Below, piece after piece: positions 1 through 5,120 of a DNA stretch of 5,120 nucleotides (the stretch's first letter is position 1; the number at the start of each line of letters is the position of its first letter). The stretch is from an uncultured Chromatiales bacterium (GTDB taxonomy: Bacteria; Pseudomonadota; Gammaproteobacteria; Steroidobacterales; GCA-2729495): assembly GCA_913058165.1 (NCBI GenBank), contig CAJXQV010000110.1, positions 1 through 5,120 of the forward strand. Direction: 5' to 3'. The notes under the pieces were generated by a model. It was not told the DNA's origin, made no database searches, and saw only the letters and a program-made list of their open reading frames with translations. A program made the position numbers and the translations under genes.

Positions 1-47
1 GAGATTGCCTCTTGTCTCGTGGGCTCGGAGATGTGTATAAGAGACAG
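1..47. other. Nextera i7-side adapter contamination (synthetic)
   Basis: This is not genomic DNA. Positions 1-5 (GAGAT) are the tail of the Illumina P7 segment, 6-13 (TGCCTCTT) match the i7 barcode that I recall as N711, 14-28 (GTCTCGTGGGCTCGG) are the Nextera read-2 linker, and 29-47 (AGATGTGTATAAGAGACAG) are the 19-bp Tn5 mosaic end. Genomic sequence begins at 48. The order P7 tail, barcode, linker, mosaic end is exactly that of a Nextera library molecule, so this is read-through adapter carried into the assembly and not a transposon in the organism. The barcode name is from memory; the adapter identity is certain. Confidence 0.98.
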
Positions 48-430
48 AGCTTATAGACAGCATCCACAAATGCTGGGAGCAACACCGAGACCCGCTCACC
101 CGAACGCTGCAGACCTTGCAAGTCACTCTCAGCTGCTAACACCATAGGCAGCGCTGCACGAATATCGTTCATCGAAGCAGCGCCCGATTGCGTCACCGAA
201 CGCTGCAATACCGACAGATTACGGAATGAATCATCATTTCCCTGCAGTGCGCCGGCCACCTCAATACTAACGGCCTGAGCTAACGCGAATCGGCTTAACG
301 CAGTCTCCGCAGGACCTGCGGATTTCTGCGATTCCAGCATCCAGATCCAGCCTGCTGAAACTGCGAGCAACAGCAGCACCAGCAAAGCCAATACCGGGAC
401 AAACTTTCCTTCACTGGTTTTCTCAGCCAT
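48..430 (-). CDS. pilJ: PilJ-like type IV pilus chemoreceptor, N-terminal fragment cut by adapter
   Basis: This is the first 127 codons of a methyl-accepting-chemotaxis-type receptor; the rest lies beyond the adapter junction. It starts at ATG 430-428, with GGAGAG five bases upstream. A short charged cytoplasmic tail (residues 1-9) is followed by one membrane helix (about 11-31, VPVLALLVLLLLAVSAGWIW). The rest is an amphipathic, probably helical periplasmic stretch with the PilJ-sensor-like pattern ALAQAVSIEVAGALQGNDDSF near residues 49-69. PilJ receptors are normally about 680 residues with HAMP and signalling domains, all missing here. The gene follows pilI by 50 bp, as in the P. aeruginosa pilGHIJ operon, and that position is the strongest support for the name. 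In the family, PilJ senses pilus-related or surface signals and controls the ChpA kinase through PilI. Reading on into the adapter would add the false tail CLLYTSPSPRDKRQ. Confidence 0.82.
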
Positions 431-480
431 TCATTCTCTCCATCGGCCTGACAGGCAGACCGCTATCCATCACTTGTCAG

Positions 481-1053
481 CTATTGCTCACCGGCATGCT
501 GAAAATCTTGTGTCGCCAATAATGTCGACATACTGAACACGGGCCAAAAATCATTGTTTCTGGCAAATGCACCTGAAAGGTAGCGCTCACAGCGAATAGC
601 CATCTGCGGTATATCGGCAGAAAACTCGCTGTTTAAAAACCGCCGGAATCCGTAAACCTCATCCACCAAAACACCAACAGGGAATTCACGACTATTAAGA
701 ACAAGCACACGGGCTGCACGGGACTCTTTAGTAACGCCCCCACCGAGGTATTGGCGTAAGTCAACTATGGGTAACAAATGCCCACGAAGATTAGCCAACC
801 CCCTAACCCAGGGCTTGGCACCGGGAACCCGCGACATACTATCGGGCAGCATCATGACTTCACGAATATCGTCACGTATAACGAGCATGGTTTCTTCACC
901 CATCTTGAAACCAATGCCAACCCACTCCGATGTTTCGCCGCCATCGGCACTGCTAACCTGAACCAATTCAAGACAACGACGCTCAATCGCCTGAAGCAAA
1001 TCAAACGGTTTACCCGCAAGAGCACGGAGATCTATTTCTGCAGGAGCGTTCAT
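481..1053 (-). CDS. pilI: PilI, CheW-like adaptor of the Pil-Chp chemosensory system
   Basis: This 190-residue cytoplasmic protein has a CheW-like domain over about residues 44-182. Visible family marks are EWVGIGFKMGEE at the domain start, the core VPGAKPWVRGLANLRGHLLP at about 76-95 followed by IVDLRQYLG, and the VGVLVDEVYGFRRF strand region (126-139). CheW proteins form a scaffold that couples receptors to the histidine kinase; here the expected partners are PilJ and ChpA. P. aeruginosa PilI is about 178 residues, so the length fits. The ATG overlaps the pilH stop as ATGA (1053-1050). No strong Shine-Dalgarno stands at normal spacing (only AGGGGC about 14 bases upstream), so translational coupling to pilH is likely. 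The residue 1-43 extension with LDLLQ/CLEL-type helical sequence is typical of PilI relative to plain CheW. Confidence 0.92.
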   Translation of the reverse strand: MNAPAEIDLRALAGKPFDLLQAIERRCLELVQVSSADGGETSEWVGIGFKMGEETMLVIRDDIREVMMLPDSMSRVPGAKPWVRGLANLRGHLLPIVDLRQYLGGGVTKESRAARVLVLNSREFPVGVLVDEVYGFRRFLNSEFSADIPQMAIRCERYLSGAFARNNDFWPVFSMSTLLATQDFQHAGEQ

Positions 1054-1415
1054 GCTGGCAATTGCGCCCCTACTGCTTCAGCCAGAGCATCGGCTTTTAC
1101 AGGCTTAACCAGATACTCAACGGCTCCCTGGCGTAAGGCCCAGATTTTGTCGGTTTCCTGATTTTTGGTACTGATAATAATAACGGGAATACCGGCAGTA
1201 TCAGGGTGGTTATGCAATTTGCGGGTTGCCTGAAAGCCGTTCATGCCCGGCATTACGACGTCCATGATGATGAGGTCAGGCTTTTTTTCACGGGCAATAG
1301 AAACAGCCTCTTCGCCATCATTGGCCGTTATCGTCTCATAGCCCCTCTGCTGAAGCGCCTGCGAATAAACATGCTGCTCAACCGGAGAATCATCGACAAC
1401 TAGTATTAAAGCCAT
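1050..1415 (-). CDS. pilH: PilH, CheY-like response regulator of twitching motility
   Basis: This is a single-domain receiver of 121 residues, the same length as P. aeruginosa PilH. The acidic pocket is D8-D9, the phospho-acceptor is D52 in IIMDVVMPGMNGFQATR, the switch Ser is S82 in IPVIIISTKNQETDK, and the conserved Lys is K104 in YLVKPV. The string NQETDKIWALRQGA is a PilH-type signature close to the Pseudomonas protein and separates it from PilG. In the family, PilH is phosphorylated by the ChpA kinase and opposes PilG, favouring pilus retraction or acting as a phosphate sink. AGGGTGAG lies upstream of the ATG, overlapping the pilG stop codon, and the gap to pilG is only 8 bp. All residues needed for phosphorylation are present. 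Confidence 0.95.
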   Translation of the reverse strand: MALILVVDDSPVEQHVYSQALQQRGYETITANDGEEAVSIAREKKPDLIIMDVVMPGMNGFQATRKLHNHPDTAGIPVIIISTKNQETDKIWALRQGAVEYLVKPVKADALAEAVGAQLPA

Positions 1416-1423
1416 CGCTTAAC

Positions 1424-1825
1424 TCACCCTGAAACCTGATTAGTAATAGCCCCTAAGAGCTCATCACGCGTAAACGGTTTGGTTAGGTATTGCTCCGAAC
1501 CCACAATCCGTCCGCGCGCACGGTCAAACAATCCGTCCTTACTGGACAACATAATGACGGGCGTATTTTTAAAGTTACGGTTGTGTTTAATCAACGAGCA
1601 GGTCTGATAACCATCAAGACGCGGCATCATTATGTCTACAAAAATCAGGTCAGGCTTGTGGTCAGCGATTTTCGACAAGGCATCAAAGCCATCGACAGCC
1701 GTAAACACTGTGCATCCTTCCTTAGACAACAACGTTTCTGCAGTTCTGCGAATCGTTTTACTGTCATCTATAACTAGAATTTTCAGACCATTGAGATCCG
1801 GACCGGGGCTATCGCTCACAGACAT
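1424..1825 (-). CDS. pilG: PilG, CheY-like response regulator for pilus extension
   Basis: This is a single-domain receiver of 133 residues with D20-D21, phospho-acceptor D64 (IIFVDIMMP-type motif, here LIFVDIMMPRLDGYQTC), S94 and K116 (YLTKPF). The stretches DDSKTIRRTAETLLSKEGC, DGFDAL and SSKDGLFDRARGRIVGS are nearly identical to P. aeruginosa PilG, so the assignment is firm. In the family, phospho-PilG promotes pilus extension through PilB and links the pathway to cAMP production through FimV/CyaB. It is the first gene of the pilGHIJ run. The start is uncertain: the ATG at 1825-1823 directly abuts AGGGAG (1831-1826) with no spacer, whereas an in-frame GTG at 1819-1817 has the ideal 6-base spacing and would give 131 residues. 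Both starts leave the receiver domain intact. Confidence 0.95.
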   Translation of the reverse strand: MSVSDSPGPDLNGLKILVIDDSKTIRRTAETLLSKEGCTVFTAVDGFDALSKIADHKPDLIFVDIMMPRLDGYQTCSLIKHNRNFKNTPVIMLSSKDGLFDRARGRIVGSEQYLTKPFTRDELLGAITNQVSG

Positions 1826-1844
1826 CTCCCTGCATTAAGCAAAA

Positions 1845-1872
1845 ATTATTAGGCAAAAAATTTAGTTCCCAA
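1845..1872 (-). promoter_or_regulatory. Candidate sigma70 promoter for pilGHIJ
   Basis: On the minus strand a -35-like TTGGGA (1872-1867) is separated by 16 bases from a -10-like AATAAT (1850-1845, five of six matches to TATAAT). The DNA between and after the boxes is AT-rich. Transcription would begin near 1838, giving a very short leader before pilG. This is pattern matching by eye, and the -35 box is only a partial match. Confidence 0.4.
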
Positions 1873-1996
1873 GCTGAGTTTTAACATAATGGTAACGACG
1901 CTGCCACGAACAGTTGCGATCACATCTGCCGATGATCACCGTCTCAGCCTCTCAACAATGCCTGCGCGGGCACCGACAAAACCACTGGACGCAAAA

Positions 1997-2006
1997 GTTC
2001 GCGAAC
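1997..2006. repeat. Perfect 10-bp palindrome GTTCGCGAAC
   Basis: The sequence GTTCGCGAAC equals its own reverse complement. It sits in the pilG-gshB intergenic region, just upstream of the candidate gshB promoter and about 140 bp before the gshB start. A dimeric regulator could bind such a site. No known operator is recognised, and a single 10-bp palindrome can arise by chance. Confidence 0.5.
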
Positions 2007-2012
2007 AGGCTG

Positions 2013-2043
2013 TTGCAGTAACCCGCCGGAAAACCTTTATAAG
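2013..2043 (+). promoter_or_regulatory. Weak candidate promoter for gshB-tonB-yqgE-ruvX
   Basis: A TATAAG -10-like box (2038-2043, five of six matches) is preceded by TTGCAG (2013-2018), a poor -35 match, at a long spacing of 19 bases. A second -10-like GATAAT at 2053-2058 lacks any good -35. A plus-strand promoter is expected somewhere here because gshB is divergent from pilG, but the exact site is uncertain. Confidence 0.25.
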
Positions 2044-2144
2044 AACTGTACCGATAATACTCGGCAACCACTCATATTTCACCAGAAACACCGTCCGTTA
2101 TGGCATCATTTCAAAGTTCCAGTTTACCCAGCCCGGAGACCCAA

Positions 2145-3110
2145 ATGAGTGAACTTCATCTCGGTATTGTGATGGACCCGATCGATGGCATTACGCCGGC
2201 CAAAGACAGCTCACTGGCCATGCTACTAGAGGCGCAGCACAGGGGCTGGAAAATCAGCTACTTCGAGCTCGATGACCTCCGTATCAGCAATGGCGAAGCG
2301 CGCGGATCGGCACGCTCACTGAGCGTAAAAGACAATAATAATCAATGGTTTAAATTGGGCCCCGCCCATGACATAGCGCTATCCGAACTGGATGTGCTGC
2401 TTATGCGAAAAGACCCGCCATTCGACATGGAGTACATCTACGCCACCTATATTCTGGAGCGTGCAGAGGCGGAAGGCGTGCTGATCGTCAACAAGCCACA
2501 GAGCCTGCGCGACATGAATGAGAAAGCATTCACAGCGTGGTTTCCCCAATGCTGCCCGGACACCCTCATCACTCGTTCTATGAACGATATGCGCAAATTC
2601 CTGCAGGAACATGGTCGGGCGGTAGTAAAACCACTGCATGGCATGGGGGGGCAATCTATTTTTGTCATCCGGGAAGGGGACCTTAATGCCAACGTGATTT
2701 TCGAGACATTGACGGACTATGGGCGTCGTTACGCGATCTGTCAGGGGTATATCCCCGAAATTGCAGACGGGGATAAACGCATCATCCTGATTGGCGGGGA
2801 ACCTGTCGCGAAGGTTGTGGCGCGGGTACCTTCCGCCGATGACAACCGCGGTAACCTGGTTGCTGGGGCCAAACCCGATATCCGGCCATTAACCGATCGG
2901 GACCATTGGATCTGCCAGCAAGTGGGGCCGGTGTTGCGTGAGCGCGGCATTATATTTGCCGGCATCGATGTTATCGGGGATTACCTGACTGAGGTCAACG
3001 TCACTAGCCCTACCGGCATTCGGGAACTCAAGAACTATGGCGATGTTGACGTTGCCGCAACACTAATGTCTTATCTCGAAGACCTGTTACAGCAGCGCGG
3101 CGCTAAATAA
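2145..3110 (+). CDS. gshB: Glutathione synthetase (GshB)
   Basis: GshB joins glycine to gamma-glutamylcysteine using ATP, the second step of cytoplasmic glutathione synthesis. The 321-residue product matches the usual 315-320. Residues 1-120 hold the N-terminal domain, with GIVMDPIDGI (7-16), KDSSLAMLLEAQ (20-31) and LMRKDPPFDMEYIYAT (86-101). The ATP-grasp part has VVKPLHGMGGQSIF (160-173), GDKR (209-212), DNRGN (233-237) and the metal-binding tail with D275, E283 and N285 in GIDVIGDYLTEVNVTSPT. The ATG at 2145 is preferred because GGAG (2134-2137) lies 7 bases upstream and homologues start at this point; an in-frame ATG at 2100 would add 15 unconserved residues. The typical RGN..GG motif reads RGNLVAGA here, a mild substitution. 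It is first in its operon and divergent from pilG, an arrangement also found in Pseudomonas. Confidence 0.96.
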   Translation: MSELHLGIVMDPIDGITPAKDSSLAMLLEAQHRGWKISYFELDDLRISNGEARGSARSLSVKDNNNQWFKLGPAHDIALSELDVLLMRKDPPFDMEYIYATYILERAEAEGVLIVNKPQSLRDMNEKAFTAWFPQCCPDTLITRSMNDMRKFLQEHGRAVVKPLHGMGGQSIFVIREGDLNANVIFETLTDYGRRYAICQGYIPEIADGDKRIILIGGEPVAKVVARVPSADDNRGNLVAGAKPDIRPLTDRDHWICQQVGPVLRERGIIFAGIDVIGDYLTEVNVTSPTGIRELKNYGDVDVAATLMSYLEDLLQQRGAK

Positions 3111-3161
3111 CACCGCGATGAAAAAAACTAAGGGACTGATTAATAAGGTAATAAACTGACC

Positions 3162-3173
3162 ATGAAAACCTGA
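3162..3173 (+). other. Possible 3-codon leader ORF (M-K-T-stop) coupled to tonB
   Basis: ATG AAA ACC TGA spans 3162-3173, and its stop shares the A of the tonB start codon (TGATG). The tonB ATG itself has no Shine-Dalgarno close by; the nearest is AAGG (3145-3148), about 13 bases before the mini-ORF. Such a minimal ORF could deliver ribosomes to tonB by termination-reinitiation. It may equally be chance, so this is only a suggestion. Confidence 0.2.
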
Positions 3174-4087
3174 TGAGCGCTCATCAAGCAGCCGCTGATG
3201 CTCTGCCGCCGGCAAGGGTTAACAGCAAAGCCAGCTCCGATTACCTGGCGGCAACCTTGCTTCTTGCCGCGCTGTTTCATGGCGTCCTGATCATGGGGGT
3301 GTCCTTTACTGCGGGGGACCCGCCAAGCGATGCCGACGATTCAACGTCTCTCGAAGTTGTCATCGTCACCGGCGACTACAGACAACAACTTGCGCCCGCC
3401 GATGCTGAACTGCTCGCAGAACGCAGCTTGCTAGGCACCGGCAACACTAATGACGATGTGCCCGTCAGCATTGCTTATGGAGAGACCGGCGACACATCGC
3501 GGGCAGGCCAACCTCGCGACGGGGCTGAAATAGCACCGGATCCGCTTCGGCAAAAAGACGATCAGAACATGCTGCTGTTCGCTGATCGAAGCGACGCGGC
3601 GAAACTTAGCGAAAATGAACCCGATCCACAAACATTAGAAGAATTACGCAAAGGCTTAAGCGGTGATAGCAACCCCACCGAGATTATTGCAGACCCCAGC
3701 GAAAAAACGCTCATACGCAGCAATAACCCGCGAGAGCTTCTTATTAGCGCAAACACCCGCGAGTCGCGCATTGCAACTTATATGGAAGGCTGGAAACGCA
3801 AGATCGAAAGGGTCGGCACCATGAACTTTCCAGACACCAGCGGTGCAATCCGCAATCCGGTGCTGGAAGTTGCTGTAACCGCCAATGGCGAGCTTGCCGA
3901 AGTTACTTTGTTGCGCTCTTCTGGCCAGAAAAAGCTTGATCAGGCTGCTGTCAGTATTCTCCGCATGGCATCGCCATTTGACCCGTTTCCCAAGCACCTC
4001 AGCCGTGACTTCGATGTACTGCGATTCTCCTACGAGTGGTATTTCGCCGGTGACATACCTGGATCCAGGTTGTCTATTAGCGAGTAA
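3173..4087 (+). CDS. tonB3: TonB-family protein, TonB3-like (pilus-associated)
   Basis: This 304-residue inner-membrane protein faces the periplasm. A cytoplasmic N-tail (1-22) precedes a single membrane helix (about 23-45) carrying H36 in LFHGVLIMGVSF, which matches the functionally important membrane His of TonB. Residues about 48-200 form a long acidic, polar spacer without the proline-rich repeats of classical TonB. The TonB C-terminal domain follows at about 201-292, with YMEGWKRKIERVGTMNFP, LEVAVTANGELAEVTLLRSS, LDQAAVSILRMASPFDPFP and FSYEWYF. In P. aeruginosa the gene between gshB and yqgE is tonB3, needed for normal twitching and pilus assembly; position and domain layout support the same identity. 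Classical TonB couples the ExbBD proton-driven motor to outer-membrane receptors, but no exbB, exbD or receptor gene is here. The gap to gshB is 62 bp, and the start ATG lacks an evident ribosome binding site. Confidence 0.85.
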   Translation: MSAHQAAADALPPARVNSKASSDYLAATLLLAALFHGVLIMGVSFTAGDPPSDADDSTSLEVVIVTGDYRQQLAPADAELLAERSLLGTGNTNDDVPVSIAYGETGDTSRAGQPRDGAEIAPDPLRQKDDQNMLLFADRSDAAKLSENEPDPQTLEELRKGLSGDSNPTEIIADPSEKTLIRSNNPRELLISANTRESRIATYMEGWKRKIERVGTMNFPDTSGAIRNPVLEVAVTANGELAEVTLLRSSGQKKLDQAAVSILRMASPFDPFPKHLSRDFDVLRFSYEWYFAGDIPGSRLSISE

Positions 4088-4120
4088 GACTATTTTACGG
4101 TGGCGTGCGACAATGCACCC

Positions 4121-4696
4121 ATGAAAACGGCTCACAATCTTCGCGGACACTTGCTGATCGCCATGCCTGGGCTCGATGATCCCAATTTCGATCACACCGT
4201 CACCTATTTGCTTGAGCACAATTCAGACGGTGCTTTCGGGCTGATCGTAAACCGGCCTATCGATCTCGATATGGGCGATATCCTTGAACAACTTAAAATA
4301 ACCAGCAGTGACCCTCAGCTCAACGCCCAGCCCGTAATGTCGGGTGGGCCTGTACAGCCGGAGCGGGGATTTTTACTGCATCCCACCGACCCCTCGGAAT
4401 TGCCGAAATGGGATAGCACGGCCCGTTTTGATGATGGCATTAGCGTCACCACGTCACCCGACATCCTTACTGCGCTGGCCAATGGCAATGGGCCGGACGA
4501 TATGCTGTTTGTGCTGGGTTATGCCGGCTGGGAAGCCGGTCAACTGGAGTCGGAAATAGCCAATAATGCGTGGCTGAGCGTTGAAGCAACTCCGCAAATT
4601 CTCTTCGAAGTGCCCCTGCCGGACAGGTGGGATGCATCAACAAGGCTTTTAGGCTTTGACCCTGCCGCCATCAGCCCTGAAGCAGGACACGCGTGA
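4121..4696 (+). CDS. yqgE: YqgE / UPF0301 (DUF179) family protein
   Basis: This cytoplasmic protein of the conserved YqgE/AlgH family has no established biochemical activity. From the ATG at 4121 it has 191 residues, against 187 in E. coli. Family motifs are clear: HLLIAMPGLDDPNFDHTV then YLLEHNSDGAFGLIVNRP near the N-terminus, PVMSGGPVQPERGFLLH in the middle, and VLGYAGWEAGQLESEIANNAW with LPDRWDASTRLLGFD and the closing AGHA. A GTG at 4100 in the same frame would add 7 residues (MACDNAP); homologues favour the ATG, although neither has a strong ribosome binding site. The gene overlaps ruvX by 4 bp (GTGA), the pairing seen across gammaproteobacteria. Confidence 0.95.
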   Translation: MKTAHNLRGHLLIAMPGLDDPNFDHTVTYLLEHNSDGAFGLIVNRPIDLDMGDILEQLKITSSDPQLNAQPVMSGGPVQPERGFLLHPTDPSELPKWDSTARFDDGISVTTSPDILTALANGNGPDDMLFVLGYAGWEAGQLESEIANNAWLSVEATPQILFEVPLPDRWDASTRLLGFDPAAISPEAGHA

Positions 4697-5072
4697 ACAC
4701 ACCCAAAGCTATTCTTGCCATCGACTTCGGCGGAAGGCGGATCGGCATTGCCAGCGGATCGATTGTTGCCGGCACCAGCTCCCGCATTACTACCCTGCAA
4801 GCCGATAATGGTGTTCCAAAATGGCCACAGCTGGATAGCATCATTAATGAATGGCGCCCCGACCTGCTGGTTGTCGGCATGCCCTATAATATGGACGGCA
4901 CCGAATCAGCGATGTCGGTTAGAGCAAAAGAGTTCGCGACAACATTGGCCGACAGGTATGATTTGCCAGTAGATACCGTTGATGAACGTCTTACCTCCGC
5001 CGAGGCCAAGTCGATATTAAAAGAACAGCGTCGACTGGGCATTAATACCAAAAAGATCAACAAGGCTGATAT
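4693..5072 (+). CDS. ruvX: RuvX/YqgF RNase H-like nuclease, 3' end cut by adapter
   Basis: This is the N-terminal 126 codons of the YqgF/RuvX family, usually about 138-150 residues, so only the end is missing. The family has an RNase H-like fold; members act as Holliday-junction resolvase-like enzymes or in maturation of the 16S rRNA 5' end. Visible motifs are AIDFGGRRIGIASG with catalytic-type D11, VVGMPYNMDGTE (61-71) and VDERLTSAEA with E98. The third acidic residue of the family, in a DxxAA motif, would fall at or just after the junction, after KINKAD. The start is GTG 4693, inside the yqgE stop (GTGA), with AGGA five bases upstream. Reading on into the adapter gives the false tail CLLYTSDAADDLLCV. 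In Pseudomonas the next genes are pyrR and pyrB; they are not in this window. Confidence 0.94.
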
Positions 5073-5120
5073 CTGTCTCTTATACACATCTGACGCTGCC
5101 GACGATCTACTCTGTGTAGA
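5073..5120. other. Nextera i5-side adapter contamination (synthetic)
   Basis: This is not genomic DNA. Positions 5073-5091 (CTGTCTCTTATACACATCT) are the reverse complement of the Tn5 mosaic end, 5092-5105 (GACGCTGCCGACGA) are the read-1 linker in reverse complement, 5106-5113 (TCTACTCT) are the i5 barcode in reverse complement (AGAGTAGA, which I recall as S504/N504), and 5114-5120 (GTGTAGA) begin the P5 segment. The last genomic base is 5072, or up to a few bases either side if the junction bases coincide by chance. Confidence 0.98.

Larger units (their letters stand above)
1826..2144. other. 319-bp divergent intergenic region between pilG and gshB
   Basis: No convincing gene lies here. The pilG-proximal 40 bases are strongly AT-rich and carry the best promoter candidate. 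Further along are two GATCAC copies in direct orientation 16 bp apart (1918-1923 and 1934-1939), the second part of an imperfect palindrome CGATGATCACCG (1930-1941). A small hairpin-capable TGCC/GGCA pair lies at 1959-1972, a perfect palindrome at 1997-2006 and a weak gshB promoter around 2013-2043. A plus-strand open frame (1889-2152) crosses the region but has no ribosome binding site and low-complexity content. The length is more than two back-to-back housekeeping promoters need, so regulator sites are plausible but not shown. Confidence 0.75.

Noticed and set aside
29..47. Tn5 mosaic ends as evidence for a natural composite transposon
   Set aside because: They are directly joined to Illumina linkers and barcodes and there is no transposase or IS50 sequence; they come from library preparation.
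446..456. GCCTGACAGGC inverted repeat between pilI and pilJ
   Set aside because: The arms are 5 bp around a single base, too tight for a hairpin, with no T-run; it does not support a terminator.
1909..1924. CRP/Vfr-type site around the TCACA at 1920-1924
   Set aside because: The required left half (TGTGA six bases upstream) reads AACAG, so only one half-site is present.
2100..2144. Upstream in-frame ATG start for gshB adding 15 residues
   Set aside because: The extra residues (MASFQSSSLPSPETQ) are not typical of GshB, and the ATG at 2145 has GGAG at good spacing and matches homologue starts.
1889..2152. 87-codon plus-strand ORF spanning the pilG-gshB intergenic region
   Set aside because: It has no ribosome binding site, no recognisable domain, a composition rich in Thr/Arg without pattern, and it overlaps the well-supported gshB start.
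3096..3130. Possible terminator after gshB (CGCGG/CCGCG stem followed by a homopolymer)
   Set aside because: The stem is only 5 bp with a 12-base loop, overlaps the gshB stop region, and is followed by A residues rather than T on the coding strand, so it is not an intrinsic terminator for gshB.
3656..4219. 187-codon minus-strand ORF opposite tonB and the start of yqgE
   Set aside because: It is antisense to a gene with a clear TonB C-terminal domain and to conserved yqgE motifs, with no recognised protein features of its own; a shadow frame.

Overview
This window is an assembled contig of about 5.0 kb of gammaproteobacterial chromosome (48-5072). Untrimmed Illumina Nextera (Tn5) library adapters, complete with index barcodes, sit at both ends (1-47 and 5073-5120). 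The flanks are therefore synthetic and the two outermost genes are cut by the adapter, not by a natural end. Base composition is moderate. The gene content and order match the Pil-Chp / gshB neighbourhood known from Pseudomonas aeruginosa (ruvX-yqgE-tonB3-gshB, divergent from pilG-pilH-pilI-pilJ). A Pseudomonas-like or related gammaproteobacterium with type IV pili is the best guess; genus cannot be set from the sequence. The contig form and adapters suggest an isolate draft or metagenome assembly.

Layout. On the minus strand, read from right to left, are pilG (1825-1424), pilH (1415-1050), pilI (1053-481) and the first 127 codons of pilJ (430-48). These are the front end of the chemosensory system that controls type IV pili: two CheY-like receivers, a CheW-like adaptor and the membrane receptor. 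The genes are tightly packed (8-bp gap, 4-bp ATGA overlap, 50-bp gap), which fits one transcript. On the plus strand are gshB (2145-3110), a TonB-family gene resembling tonB3 (3173-4087), yqgE (4121-4696) and a truncated ruvX/yqgF (4693 to 5072). The two operons diverge from a 319-bp intergenic region (1826-2144) that should hold both promoters. A plausible sigma70-type promoter lies in front of pilG, a weaker one in front of gshB, and a perfect 10-bp palindrome lies between them.

How the parts work together. PilJ, PilI, PilG and PilH feed signals to the pilus motors; in P. aeruginosa TonB3 is also needed for normal pilus assembly and twitching. One side of the divergent promoter therefore carries pilus signalling and the other a housekeeping run (glutathione synthesis, YqgE, RuvX) with a pilus-linked TonB protein inside it. 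I see no mobile element, CRISPR array, RNA gene or unknown multi-gene system. The most important anomaly is technical: adapter sequence that has been translated onto the ends of real genes.
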